A stretch of 64,000 nt of DNA, taken from assembly GCF_000829415.1 (NCBI RefSeq), contig NZ_AP014637.1:3799001-3863000 (forward strand), read 5' to 3'. Positions 17,723-26,752 of this stretch are shown here, in pieces. A program made the position numbers and the translations under genes. The notes beneath the pieces are model-generated. The model ran no database searches and was not told the origin of the DNA. It saw only the letters and a program-made list of their open reading frames with translations. Source of the stretch: Pseudomonas sp. StFLB209 (lineage in GTDB: Bacteria > Pseudomonadota > Gammaproteobacteria > Pseudomonadales > Pseudomonadaceae). The first letter of the stretch is position 1, and each line of letters begins with the position of its first letter.

Positions 17723-19210
17723 TCAGTAGCGAATCATCACTGATTTAAGCTCGGTGTAGTCATCGATAAATGCCGAGCCAAATTCGCGGCCGATGCCGGA
17801 AGCCTTGATTCCGCCAAAGGGAACGGCCGGGTCGAGCAGGGTGTGCATGTTCACCCATACGGTGCCGGCCTCAATGCGTGGCACCATGCGCATGGCCTTG
17901 CCCAGATCGTTGGTCCACAGGCTGGCGCTCAGACCGTATGGGGTGCTGTTCATCAGCTCCAGCAACTGCTCCTCATCGTCGTACGCAAGGAACGTGGCGA
18001 TCGGGCCGAAGGTTTCTTCGCTCAACAGGGTGTCGCTCAGCGAGTTGGCGAGGATCACGGTCGGCTCTACATAAAAGCCTTCGCGTTCGATCAAGCGTCC
18101 GCCGTGGACAATGGTGCAGTTTTCTGCGCGGGCGCGGTCGAAGAACTGGCCCAGCTTCTGTTGGTGAATGCGGTTGGTCACCGGGCCGAATTCAGTGCTT
18201 TCATCCAGCGGCGAGCCCACTTTCAGCGCGGCCAGGCGCTGGCTGAGTTTGTCCATCAACTCATCGATGCGTTGGCGCGGAGCAAAGAAACGTTCACCGG
18301 CGGCGCAGATTTGCCCTGAGTGTAAAAAGCCCGCTTCGATGGCGCCGTTGACCGCTTTGTCGATGTCGACATCGGCCAGAAACCCCACCGAGTTCTTGCC
18401 GCCCAGCTCCAGCGTCGCGCGGGTCAGGTTGGCGCCCAGCGCTGTTTTGCCCACGGCGATGCCGGTGGGCACGGAGCCGGTGAACGATACTTTGTCGGTG
18501 CCGGGATGTTCGATCAGCGCCTGGCCGACCTTGCCCAGGCCGGTCACTACGTTGAGTGCGCCGGCCGGCAGACCGGCTTCAATACCCAGCTCGGCGATGC
18601 GCAGAATGGTCAGTGGCGTGAACTCGCTGGGTTTGATGATCACGCTGCAGCCGGTGGTCAGGGCTGACGCCAGCTTCCAGATGGCGATCATCGTCGAGAA
18701 ATTCCACGGCACGATACCGACCACCACGCCCACCGGCTGACGCAGGGTGTAGGCGGTGTATTGCTCGCCGTTGAACGAAGGCAGCGACGGGGTGATGGTC
18801 TGACCGGTGATTTTGGTTGCCCAACCGGCAAAGTAACGCAGGAAGTGCGCGGCCTGGCCCACTTCAAAAGCGCGGGATATCTGAATGATCTTGCCTGACT
18901 GCAAGGTTTCCAGTTGGGCAAGCTCCTCACCGTGTTGCTCCAGCAGGTCGGCCAGTTTGAGCAACACGGCGCTGCGCACGGCCGGGGCGGTCTGTGACCA
19001 GACCTTGAAACCCTGACGAGCCGAAGCGACCGCAGCATCCACATCGGCCTCGACGGCATCGCTGACCCGCGCGATGACCTGGGCATTGGCCGGGCTGACC
19101 ACCTCGATCCGTCCGTTGCCCTGAGATGGCTGGGGGCGCCCGTCGATGAACAGGCCATGGTCGCGGTCCAGAAAGGCACGGACCTGGGGGAGCAGTTGAA
19201 TGTCGGACAC
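17723..19210 (-). CDS. peaE: phenylacetaldehyde dehydrogenase (PeaE/FeaB/StyD type)
   Basis: A 495-residue NAD-dependent aldehyde dehydrogenase. Its start (SDIQLLPQVRAFLDRDHGLF) is characteristic of Pseudomonas phenylacetaldehyde dehydrogenases. The catalytic residues are visible: Glu in TLELGGKN and the nucleophile Cys302 in HSGQICAAGERFF. Initiation is at a GTG, with GAGG nine bases upstream. It would oxidise phenylacetaldehyde or 4-hydroxyphenylacetaldehyde to the acid, the step before the hydroxylase encoded divergently. Role and specificity rest on family resemblance and on the neighbouring HPA hydroxylase and FeaR-like genes. Confidence 0.85.
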   Translation of the reverse strand: MSDIQLLPQVRAFLDRDHGLFIDGRPQPSQGNGRIEVVSPANAQVIARVSDAVEADVDAAVASARQGFKVWSQTAPAVRSAVLLKLADLLEQHGEELAQLETLQSGKIIQISRAFEVGQAAHFLRYFAGWATKITGQTITPSLPSFNGEQYTAYTLRQPVGVVVGIVPWNFSTMIAIWKLASALTTGCSVIIKPSEFTPLTILRIAELGIEAGLPAGALNVVTGLGKVGQALIEHPGTDKVSFTGSVPTGIAVGKTALGANLTRATLELGGKNSVGFLADVDIDKAVNGAIEAGFLHSGQICAAGERFFAPRQRIDELMDKLSQRLAALKVGSPLDESTEFGPVTNRIHQQKLGQFFDRARAENCTIVHGGRLIEREGFYVEPTVILANSLSDTLLSEETFGPIATFLAYDDEEQLLELMNSTPYGLSASLWTNDLGKAMRMVPRIEAGTVWVNMHTLLDPAVPFGGIKASGIGREFGSAFIDDYTELKSVMIRY

Positions 19211-19452
19211 GAGCAGTACCTCAGGCAGAAAACGGGCAGAAAAAAGCGTGAACCACGCGTATTGCCTGAGGGTAACCAGGTGCGGTCAAACACGCTTGAT
19301 CAGGGCTGACCAGCGCTTGTCTGTGCGTGCCAGCGACTGGGTGGCTTGAGCAGTGGGCCGGCTATGAAAAGTACAATCTTCCATCTGGAAGGTGCATTTT
19401 CCGCATCCGACGCCAGACCCATACTGGCGCTGTGTTCGGCTGACCGGCCTTT

Positions 19453-19464
19453 GACCCGAGGGTC
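19453..19464. promoter_or_regulatory. palindrome before the HPA hydroxylase gene
   Basis: GACCCGAGGGTC is a dyad with 5-base arms placed 27 bp before the oxygenase start, in the 280-bp divergent region with the aldehyde dehydrogenase gene. Its role as an operator is a guess from position. Confidence 0.25.
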
Positions 19465-19491
19465 ATCAGTGCTGGGTCAGGCCGCTGGAAA

Positions 19492-20688
19492 ATGTCCAAT
19501 AATAAGCAGAGCCCCCTCATGAAAAAGCCAAATCCCCTGCTTGAAGACCTGCGTGCGATCCTGCCGGCCATTGCGGCCAATGCCGCTCAGGCAGAAAAAG
19601 ACCGGATGGTGCCCGCCGAAAATATCGCCCTGCTCAAAAGCATTGGCCTGCATCGGGCCTTTCAGCCCCGTCCTTATGGTGGGCTGGAAATTTCCCTGCC
19701 GCAGTTCGGCGACTGCATCGCCTTGCTGGCCGGCGCCTGTGCCAGCACCGCCTGGGCCATGAGCCTGCTGTGCACGCACAGTCACCAATTGGCGCTGTTT
19801 CCGGCCCGCTTGCAGGAAGAGATCTGGGGGGCTAATCCTGATGCCACCGCCAGCAGCAGTATTGCGCCGTTTGGCCGCACCACTGAAACCGATGGTGGCG
19901 TGCTGTTCAGTGGTGAAATGGGCTGGAGCAGCGGCAGCGATCACGCCGAGTGGGCGATTGTCGGTTTCCGTCGTCAGAACGCCGAAGGCGGCCAGGATTA
20001 CTGCTTTGCCGTGTTGCCGCGCAGCGATTATCAGATCCGTGACGACTGGTACGCCGCCGGCATGAAAGGCAGCGGCACCAAGACTCTGGTGATCGACAAC
20101 GTGTTTGTGCCTGAGCACCGCATCCAGAAAGCCAAGGACATGATGGAAGGCAAGTCGGCCGGGTTCGGCCTGTACCCGGACAGCAAGATTTTCTATGCGC
20201 CCTATCGCCCGTATTTTGCCAGTGGCTTCTCGACGGTCAGCCTGGGAATTGCCGAGCGTATGCTTGAGGTCTTTCGCGACAAGACTCGCAACCGTGTGCG
20301 TGCCTACACCGGTGCGGCGGTAGGGGCCGCGACCCCGGCGCTGATGCGCCTGGCCGAGTCGACCCATCAAGTGGCGGCGGCGCGGGCCTTTCTGGAAAAA
20401 ACCTGGCAGGACCACGCTGAGCACGGTGAGCGCCATGAGTACCCGTCCCGCGACACGCTGGCGTACTGGCGTACCAACCAGGGCTATGTGGTGAAGATGT
20501 GCATTGAGGCCGTGGATCGACTGTTCGCTGCGGCCGGCGGCACGGCCTGGTTCGAAAGCAACGAGATGCAGCGACTGTTCCGTGACTCGCACATGACCGG
20601 TGCGCATGCCTACACCGACTACGACGTCTGCGCGCAGATCCTCGGTCGCGAGTTGATGGGCCTGGAGCCGGACCCAAGCATGGTCTGA
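19492..20688 (+). CDS. p-hydroxyphenylacetate 3-hydroxylase, oxygenase component C2
   Basis: A 398-residue flavin-dependent monooxygenase of the acyl-CoA dehydrogenase fold. It matches the C2 component of Acinetobacter HPA hydroxylase closely from memory: NIALLKSIGLHRAFQPRPYG, ATASSSIAPFG (Ser region), KDMMEGKSAGFGLYPDSKI, and GAHAYTDYDVCAQILGREL near the C-terminus with the His proposed to act in catalysis. It uses reduced flavin and O2 to convert 4-hydroxyphenylacetate to homoprotocatechuate. The N-terminus is about 25 residues shorter than the Acinetobacter protein. The reductase gene follows 94 bp downstream. It replaces the HpaBC enzyme of enteric bacteria. Confidence 0.9.
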   Translation: MSNNKQSPLMKKPNPLLEDLRAILPAIAANAAQAEKDRMVPAENIALLKSIGLHRAFQPRPYGGLEISLPQFGDCIALLAGACASTAWAMSLLCTHSHQLALFPARLQEEIWGANPDATASSSIAPFGRTTETDGGVLFSGEMGWSSGSDHAEWAIVGFRRQNAEGGQDYCFAVLPRSDYQIRDDWYAAGMKGSGTKTLVIDNVFVPEHRIQKAKDMMEGKSAGFGLYPDSKIFYAPYRPYFASGFSTVSLGIAERMLEVFRDKTRNRVRAYTGAAVGAATPALMRLAESTHQVAAARAFLEKTWQDHAEHGERHEYPSRDTLAYWRTNQGYVVKMCIEAVDRLFAAAGGTAWFESNEMQRLFRDSHMTGAHAYTDYDVCAQILGRELMGLEPDPSMV

Positions 20689-20782
20689 CGGACCCTGTGA
20701 TATCGGCAGCCGAGGCTGCCTGATGCGCCCGATAACCTTATTCGAATCAGGGCAGCCGCTGGCGGCTGTCCGGGAGTCTTGC

Positions 20783-21733
20783 ATGTCTGAACCAAGCGCA
20801 ATTGCCGTTAACCCTGCTCTGGACCCCCGTGCATTTCGCCGGGCGCTGGGTAATTTCGCCACCGGTGTGACGGTGGTCACCGCCGCCACCGCTGCGGGTC
20901 ACAAGGTCGGGGTGACGGCCAATAGCTTTAACTCGGTGTCGCTGGACCCGGCGCTGATTCTCTGGAGTCTGGACAAACGCTCGACCAGCCATGAGGTGTT
21001 TGCCGAGGCCACCCATTTTGCGGTCAATATTCTGGCTGCGGATCAGATCGAGCTGTCCAACAACTTCGCCCGGCCACGCGACGACCGCTTTGCCGGTATC
21101 GCCCATGAGCCGGGTGTCGGTGGTTCACCGTTGTTGCTCGATTGCTCGGCGCGTTTCGATTGCCAGAAGTATCAGCAGATCGACGGCGGCGACCACTGGA
21201 TTCTGATCGGCAAGGTGGTGGCCTTCGATGATTTTGGCCGTTCACCGCTGCTCTACCATCAGGGTGCCTACTCGATGGTGCTGCCACATACCCGGATGAC
21301 CAGGCGTGAAGAGGGCCAGGCGCCGAGCAGTCACTTTCAGGGCCGTCTGCAGCACAACCTGTATTACCTGATGACTCAGGCCTTGCGTGCGTATCAGGCC
21401 GGCTACCAGCCTCGCCAGTTGTCTACCGGCCTGCGCACCAGTGAGGCGCGGATGCTGATGGTGCTGGAAAACGATGCCGGCCTGAGCCTCAATGACCTGC
21501 AACGAGAGGTCGCGATGCCGGCCCTGGAAATCGACGAAGCCGTTGCCAATCTGCGCCGCAAGGGGCTGGTCTGTGATCGTGACGAGCGGGTTTGCCTGAC
21601 CGCCAGCGGCGTGGATGAAACCGAGGGCCTGTGGAGCATTGCCCGCGAGCAGCAGGACAAGGTATTTGGTGCGTTCAGCGCTGAACAGATCGCGACCTTC
21701 AAGGCGGTGTTGCAGGCGGTGATTCGCGGCTGA
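20783..21733 (+). CDS. p-hydroxyphenylacetate 3-hydroxylase, flavin reductase component C1
   Basis: A 316-residue protein starting at the ATG at 20783, with GGGAG upstream. Residues 15-170 form a flavin reductase domain (FRRALGNFATGVTVVTA, GVTANSFNSVSLDPALILWSL). Residues 190-316 form a MarR-like winged-helix domain (LRTSEARMLMVLENDAG, LQREVAMPALEIDEAVANL). This fusion defines C1 of the Acinetobacter-type HPA hydroxylase, in which HPA binding at the MarR-like domain stimulates flavin reduction by NADH. It supplies reduced FMN to the C2 oxygenase encoded just upstream. The length matches the known 315 residues. Confidence 0.9.
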   Translation: MSEPSAIAVNPALDPRAFRRALGNFATGVTVVTAATAAGHKVGVTANSFNSVSLDPALILWSLDKRSTSHEVFAEATHFAVNILAADQIELSNNFARPRDDRFAGIAHEPGVGGSPLLLDCSARFDCQKYQQIDGGDHWILIGKVVAFDDFGRSPLLYHQGAYSMVLPHTRMTRREEGQAPSSHFQGRLQHNLYYLMTQALRAYQAGYQPRQLSTGLRTSEARMLMVLENDAGLSLNDLQREVAMPALEIDEAVANLRRKGLVCDRDERVCLTASGVDETEGLWSIAREQQDKVFGAFSAEQIATFKAVLQAVIRG

Positions 21734-21855
21734 GCAACTGGGGGGGTGGGGGCTGGCTGGCAGGGTGATGCAAATCGCCTGGCAGCCTGGCACATGCGAA
21801 CCCCGGCGATTCAAGGCCTGATGGCAACGGGTGTCTCTCACGTCCGGGGTGTCTG

Positions 21856-22830
21856 ATGTTTTTCAATAACAACAAATGGGTCGATGAACTTAACCAGGCC
21901 TTGCAACAGTTGGGCAATGGACAGCCCGTGGCACCAGGCGTGATGCAGCGCTTTCCTCTGGTGCAGCAAAACCTGCAGGCAGTTGCGGCGTTACACGCTC
22001 AGTGGCGTGCCCGTGAGCAGCAACAAGCCAGCGCGCAGGCCGACGTCGAGGAACGTCTGAGCCAGCTGCGCAATGCGTTGGCGGCGGCCGAGCTTGAGCA
22101 GCAGCGGCTGTTGCCACAGCTCAAGGCGCTTGAAGACAGCAACCAGCAGTTGCATGAACGCTTGCATCAGCATCATCAGGAGCAGCGGGTCTGGGAGCTG
22201 TTGCAGTCGACCCTCACTGAAGGCTTCTGGGACATTCGCGTGGCGCATGGGCGGATTGACGATCCGGCCAGCTTCATGCGCATCTCTGACCCGTTTCGGG
22301 CCTTGATGGGCTATGCCGCCAACGAGTTGCCTGATGGCTGGGATGCCCAGGTCGGTATCACTCATCCGGATGACCTGGCGGCAATCATGGCGATCTTTGA
22401 ACGTGAGATCGTCATGCCCGCAGGCAGCGGAGAGTATGTGTTCGAGTACCGCATGCGGCACAAGACCCGTGGCTATATCTGGTGCCGCGAGCGGGGCCGG
22501 GCGATCCGTGACGAGCGCGGTGTGCTGCAACGGGTGATGGGCGCGGTGCGCGATATCAGCGACGAGCGTTCGGCCCAGGCCAGTCACGCGCAGATGCTGG
22601 AGCAGAACCAGGCGACTTACGCGCAGATTTCCACGGTGGTCGGGGTGATCAAGGGGATTGCCGAACAGACCAACCTGCTGGCCCTCAATGCAGCGATTGA
22701 AGCGGCCCGTGCCGGTGAGGTGGGCCGCGGCTTTGCGGTGGTCGCCGATGAGGTCAAGAAGCTGGCCGAAAGCACCCGCCACGCGACCCAGCAGATCCAG
22801 ACCATGCTGGTGCGTGATGCGCGGCGTTAG
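21856..22830 (+). CDS. soluble PAS protein with a half-length chemoreceptor signalling domain
   Basis: A 324-residue cytoplasmic protein. Residues 50-115 form a coiled coil, residues 120-245 a PAS domain ([34 protein letters not shown]), and residues 255-324 include the chemoreceptor tip [20 protein letters not shown] and [16 protein letters not shown]. The protein then stops with only a short tail, so the descending half of the antiparallel signalling hairpin and the receptor C-terminus are mostly absent. Similar short PAS-tip proteins exist in Pseudomonas. It sits 122 bp after the HPA hydroxylase reductase on the same strand, which suggests taxis or regulation linked to aromatic metabolism; that is inference. 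Confidence 0.8.
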   Translation: MFFNNNKWVDELNQALQQLGNGQPVAPGVMQRFPLVQQNLQAVAALHAQWRAREQQQASAQADVEERLSQLRNALAAAELEQQRLLPQLKALEDSNQQLHERLHQHHQEQRVWELLQSTLTEGFWDIRVAHGRIDDPASFMRISDPFRALMGYAANELPDGWDAQVGITHPDDLAAIMAIFEREIVMPAGSGEYVFEYRMRHKTRGYIWCRERGRAIRDERGVLQRVMGAVRDISDERSAQASHAQMLEQNQATYAQISTVVGVIKGIAEQTNLLALNAAIEAARAGEVGRGFAVVADEVKKLAESTRHATQQIQTMLVRDARR

Positions 22831-22849
22831 GGGCTAGCTGCAGGAGTGT

Positions 22850-22985
22850 TCAGTAGCAGCCGGTCGGCGTTCCGGTTGCTCGCGAAAGCGGCGATGAAAC
22901 CAGCACATTCGCAGTGGATCTCACGCCGCCTTCGTCAATCTGCCGACCAGACCAAGGTCCGACAAGGATCGCGTCGGCCTTGACT
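22850..22985. repeat. degenerate intergenic repeat (GACCAAGGTC family)
   Basis: Between convergent genes. It carries GCTCGCGAAAGCGGCGATG, CACATTCGCAG and CCAGACCAAGGTCCGAC, the same landmarks as the better-kept copy at 47386-47495, so it is a decayed copy of the same Pseudomonas intergenic repeat. Confidence 0.6.
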
Positions 22986-23018
22986 GATCAGCATTAACCA
23001 CAAGCTCGCTGCTGGCTA

Positions 23019-24341
23019 TCAGAACGGGACCGCGACAATCAGCTGGCTGTAGACGTTGGTGCCGTTGCCACCGACCTGGTTTCCGCCGTTGTCCTGATCC
23101 TTGCGCGGTTTGTACAGGCCGACCAGCGGGGTGATGATCAGGTGATCATTGACCGCCCATTCGACATACAGGTCGGCTTCGCGGCCATCGAGGTTGAGCG
23201 CCTGGCCGGTGTGCAAGGTCCGGTAGTCAAAGAACAGGGCGCCGATGGTCAGGTTGTCCAGCGGCTTGACCTTCAGGCCCAGATGGTGAATGGCGGTGTT
23301 GCTGTTGAAGGGGCCGGCATAGTTGGCGGTGACCTCACCCTGGAACCAGGTGCCAAAGCCACGGTTCTGGCCATTGAACATCGAGTCCCAACCCTCGGAG
23401 TAGCGGCTGTAGCGGTAGCTCAGGTCCGGGCTCCAGGGCAGATCGGCGAAGGTGTAGCCGGCCTCGGTGTACCAGGCTTGCTCGTGACCTGCGTCCTTGG
23501 TTTGCCTGGCGTATTCGAACGAGAAGTGTGCGTTGTCGATGCCTGCATTACCGGCGCCACGCAGGCTGTAGATGTTCATGCCGTCACGCTGGCGCTGAAA
23601 GTCACTGGCGTATTGCTTGTCGACGCCCAGACCGTGGATCCAGGTCAGGCCCAGGGTGCCTGGCGCAGCGCTGTATTCCAGGGTCGCGGCGGCCAGTTCG
23701 GTATTGGCCTGGGCACGGTTATCGGACTTGAACCACAACAGGCTGCCATGCAGGCCATCCTTGCCGCCCAGGCGCAATACTGCCGTTTTGTCGAAGGCGT
23801 GACGGGCGGCCAGATAGTAGGCGCCGCCGCGGTTCATGTCACCGTCAGCGATACCTTTACCCAGGTTGATACCGTCGTCGTTGATGATGAAACCGTCTCC
23901 CAGGGTAATGACCTGGCGTCCCCATGACAGATCGACACCATCCTTGCCCAGCACTGGAAACAGGTCACCGGACTTCCAGCCGGCAAAGGCTTCGTCGAAT
24001 TTTGTCGTGCGCTCACTGCCATTGGTGTAGCCGGCCGCATCGCCGTCGCCCCAAGTGGCTGAACTGACCAGGTTTGCGGTGCCATACAGGCTGCCAAAAC
24101 CCGCCAGGCCCTGGCTGGCGCTCAGCCCGTATTTGATGAACCCCTCGCGCCAGGTCGAACCGCCTGGCGTGCCGTCGTAGTTCTTGCGGCTGTTGAAGTG
24201 GCCGTAGACGGCGAGGAAGTTACCCGTTAGTTGGGTGTCTTCATCGCTGTACAGTTCGATGGCCTGGCTCTGACTGACGCCGAGCAGGCTGCTCAGGCCG
24301 ATGACCAGAGCCAGGGTATTACGTCGGGTAAAGCGCTCCAT
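23019..24341 (-). CDS. AlgE-like outer membrane porin (alginate_export family)
   Basis: A 440-residue protein starting at the ATG at 24341, with AAGGGG upstream. Residues 1-28 are a signal peptide (ending SQSQA). The remainder is an amphipathic 16-18-strand barrel pattern ending in the terminal Phe of IVAVPF, with EGFIKYGLSASQGL and WGRQVITLGDG typical of the alginate_export family. Family members in catabolic loci act as substrate-specific channels. Placement opposite an APC permease and between the HPA hydroxylase and FeaR-like genes suggests entry of an aromatic amine or acid. The substrate is inference. Confidence 0.82.
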   Translation of the reverse strand: MERFTRRNTLALVIGLSSLLGVSQSQAIELYSDEDTQLTGNFLAVYGHFNSRKNYDGTPGGSTWREGFIKYGLSASQGLAGFGSLYGTANLVSSATWGDGDAAGYTNGSERTTKFDEAFAGWKSGDLFPVLGKDGVDLSWGRQVITLGDGFIINDDGINLGKGIADGDMNRGGAYYLAARHAFDKTAVLRLGGKDGLHGSLLWFKSDNRAQANTELAAATLEYSAAPGTLGLTWIHGLGVDKQYASDFQRQRDGMNIYSLRGAGNAGIDNAHFSFEYARQTKDAGHEQAWYTEAGYTFADLPWSPDLSYRYSRYSEGWDSMFNGQNRGFGTWFQGEVTANYAGPFNSNTAIHHLGLKVKPLDNLTIGALFFDYRTLHTGQALNLDGREADLYVEWAVNDHLIITPLVGLYKPRKDQDNGGNQVGGNGTNVYSQLIVAVPF

Positions 24342-24465
24342 GGTGTTGCCCCTTTTTTCTAATGGACGTGGGTTGCCATCAGTTAGGGGTATTGCAAGGC
24401 GGCAGGTCTTTGCCGAGCGTGCCAGCCATTTGTATCTGTCCGCCATGGCCTCGATGCTGGCAGGC

Positions 24466-24481
24466 TGCAACAAAATCGCCG
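24466..24481 (-). promoter_or_regulatory. possible sigma-54 promoter for the porin gene
   Basis: Read on the minus strand, CGGCGATTTTGTTGCA has the GG-N10-GC spacing and a good -12 box TTGCA. It lies about 125 bp before the porin start. No transcript data are available. Confidence 0.35.
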
Positions 24482-24574
24482 TCAGCCATGGGCAAGACGT
24501 TGAAGGAGGGCCGGCGCACAGTGATTGCATGGCGCAGTGCGGCGATCGTCGGCTGGCATCGCTTGACAGGGGAG

Positions 24575-24589
24575 TGGCGCAATACTTGC
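24575..24589 (+). promoter_or_regulatory. probable sigma-54 promoter for the permease gene
   Basis: TGGCGCAATACTTGC keeps the invariant GG and GC ten bases apart and matches TGGC/TTGC of the sigma-54 consensus. It lies 53 bp before the permease ATG, a normal leader length. Confidence 0.5.
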
Positions 24590-24641
24590 CGGCGATTGTT
24601 TGCATTGCCTGATCGAACGACTAGAACAGCAGGGGTCCAGC

Positions 24642-26141
24642 ATGTCACTCAACCAACAGCTCACTGAGCATCTGAATCGCGGCACAGTGGGGTTTCCCAC
24701 CGCGCTGGCCAGTACCATCGGCCTGATCATGGCAAGCCCGGTGATTCTCACCGCGACCATGGGCTTCGGCATCGGCGGCAGCGCCTTTGCCCTGGCCATG
24801 ATCCTGGCGGTGATCATGATGCTGGCGCAGGCCACCACCTTTGCCGAGGCGGCCTCAATCCTGCCGACCACAGGCTCCGTATATGACTACATCAACTGCG
24901 GTCTGGGACGCTTTTTCGCCATTATGGGCACATTGGCGGCTTACCTGATCGTCCACGTTTTTGCCGGCACCGCCGAGACCATCCTGGCCGGGGTCATGGC
25001 GTTGGTGAATTTCGAGCACCTCAATACCCTGGCCGAATCGGCCGGCGGTTCCTGGTTGCTGGGCGTAGGGTTCGTGGTGGTGCTGGGTATCCTCAATGCC
25101 TTTGGCGTCAGTGCGTTCGGCAAGGCCGAGATCATCCTGACTTTCGGGATGTGGGTGACCCTGATGACCTTCGGTGTGCTGGGCCTGATCGCCGCGCCGG
25201 CGGTGCAGCTCGACGGGCTGTTCGGTGCGTCGCTGGTCGGTACTGACCTGGTGACCATTCTGTCGCTGGTGGGCATGGCGATGTTCATGTTCGTCGGCTG
25301 CGAGTTCGTCACCCCGCTGGCGCCGGACTTGCGCCGTTCGGCTCAGGTCATGCCCAAGGCGATGATCCTGGGATTGCTGGGCGTGGCGAGCTGCATGTTC
25401 ATCTACGGCGCTGCGATGAAGCGCCAGGTGGAGAACGTGGTGCTGGACGCCGCTACCGGCGTGCACTTGCTCGACACACCCATGGCCATCCCGAAATTCG
25501 CCGAGCAGGTAATGGGCGATATCGGCCCGATCTGGCTGGGTATCGGTTTTCTGTTCGCCGGTGCGGCGACCATCAACACGCTGATGGCCGGCGTGCCGCG
25601 AATCATCTATGGCATGGCGGTCGACGGTGCGTTGCCCAAGGTGTTCACCTACCTGAGCCCGCGTTTCAAGACGCCGCTGTTGTGCATTCTGGTCGCGATG
25701 CTGATCCCCTGCGTGCATGCCTGGTATCTGGGCGGTAACACCGACAACATTATCAACCTGGTGCTGGCGGCGGTGTGTGCCTGGAGCACGGCTTATCTGC
25801 TGGTGACCCTGTCGGTGGTCAGCCTGCGTATCCGCCGCCCGGACCTGCCGCGCGCCTATCGCTCGCCGCTGTTCCCGTTGCCGCAGATCGTCTCCAGTGT
25901 CGGCATCCTGCTGGGCATGTGGTTTATCACCCCACCCGGGATGAATCCTGCAGATATCTACGTACCGTTCGGCATCATGCTCGCGGGCACTGCCGCCTAT
26001 GCATTGTTCTGGACGCTGGTGATACAGAAGGTCCATCCATTCAAGCCAGCCAGGGTCGAAGACGTACTGGCCAAAGAGTTCGCCAACGAACCAGGCATTC
26101 ACCCGGAGGCTGCAGCCCGTGATGCTTTCAAGACTGTTTGA
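24642..26141 (+). CDS. APC-superfamily amino acid/amine permease
   Basis: A 499-residue integral membrane protein with twelve or more hydrophobic helices. The APC signature appears near the N-terminus (TIGLIMASPVILTATMGFG), and ILPTTGSVYDYINCGLG corresponds to the conserved region after helix 2. AGGGG lies seven bases before the ATG. Family members import amino acids or amines by proton symport. Next to a FeaR-like activator and an aromatic aldehyde pathway, import of an aromatic amine such as tyramine or phenylethylamine is a fair guess. The following DUF3156 gene overlaps its end by 20 bp. Confidence 0.87.
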   Translation: MSLNQQLTEHLNRGTVGFPTALASTIGLIMASPVILTATMGFGIGGSAFALAMILAVIMMLAQATTFAEAASILPTTGSVYDYINCGLGRFFAIMGTLAAYLIVHVFAGTAETILAGVMALVNFEHLNTLAESAGGSWLLGVGFVVVLGILNAFGVSAFGKAEIILTFGMWVTLMTFGVLGLIAAPAVQLDGLFGASLVGTDLVTILSLVGMAMFMFVGCEFVTPLAPDLRRSAQVMPKAMILGLLGVASCMFIYGAAMKRQVENVVLDAATGVHLLDTPMAIPKFAEQVMGDIGPIWLGIGFLFAGAATINTLMAGVPRIIYGMAVDGALPKVFTYLSPRFKTPLLCILVAMLIPCVHAWYLGGNTDNIINLVLAAVCAWSTAYLLVTLSVVSLRIRRPDLPRAYRSPLFPLPQIVSSVGILLGMWFITPPGMNPADIYVPFGIMLAGTAAYALFWTLVIQKVHPFKPARVEDVLAKEFANEPGIHPEAAARDAFKTV

Positions 26142-26700
26142 TGGCCTGACCGCCCCGCGTGATCCGGCCGGTTACCGGCCGGGCGTGACGCTTGAGTGCC
26201 TGCGGCGCAACCTGGCGCTCAGCGGCTGGCAGCAGCTTGAGCCGCGCCTGGCGCGAGTGAGCCTCGATGGCCTGATGGTTGAGGTGCGCGAGCGCACCGA
26301 GTCGCAATTGCTGATGCACCTGGTGATGAGTGAGTTTGTGCTGCAGGTGCCGGGCGCAAATCAGTGCGCCGGGCGTTATGAGCTGCACCATACCGGTTCG
26401 ATCCGCCGCAGCGGCTTGCGTTGCCGGCGCCGGGGTGGTGATAGCGCAGCACTCGCTACGCTGCGTCAGGCACTGGAGCTGGATCAGCCGCTGCGTGAGG
26501 CCTTGATGCCGCTGGATTTCAAACGTCTGCTTCTGGAGGCCGCTGACGGCCAGTGGACGGTGCGTCTGGAGCATATGGGCGGCAGTGAAGTGGTCAACCG
26601 CATGCCTGCGTTTCGTCGCTATATCGCTATCAGCGCAGAACAAAAAACCAGCCTGTTCGCGGCGCTGAATGCCTTGTCCCGCGTCTTGCGCGAGATCTAG
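26122..26700 (+). CDS. DUF3156 family protein
   Basis: The protein has 192 residues from the ATG at 26122; a GTG one codon earlier is equally possible, with GGAGG 9-12 bases upstream. It is a cytosolic protein with an N-terminal basic part (LFDGLTAPRDPAGYRPG) and a central run of beta strands (LLMHLVMSEFVLQVPG). It resembles DUF3156, a family of unknown function. Its start overlaps the permease gene, so translation is probably coupled and the protein may act with the transporter. No enzyme motif is visible. Confidence 0.72.
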   Translation: MLSRLFDGLTAPRDPAGYRPGVTLECLRRNLALSGWQQLEPRLARVSLDGLMVEVRERTESQLLMHLVMSEFVLQVPGANQCAGRYELHHTGSIRRSGLRCRRRGGDSAALATLRQALELDQPLREALMPLDFKRLLLEAADGQWTVRLEHMGGSEVVNRMPAFRRYIAISAEQKTSLFAALNALSRVLREI

Positions 26701-26706
26701 GTCGAC

Positions 26707-26721
26707 TGGCACGTATCCTGC
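26707..26721 (+). promoter_or_regulatory. possible sigma-54 promoter before the FeaR-like gene
   Basis: TGGCACGTATCCTGC matches the -24 box fully and keeps GG-N10-GC, with a weaker -12 box. It lies 91 bp before the start of the activator gene. Confidence 0.4.
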
Positions 26722-26752
26722 CTATACATGAGCGATTCAAGTGAAGTTGTGT

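Noticed and set aside
19492..20688. Annotation as acyl-CoA dehydrogenase
   Set aside because: The fold is shared, but the partner reductase with a MarR-like tail and the C2-specific motifs fit the HPA hydroxylase oxygenase instead.
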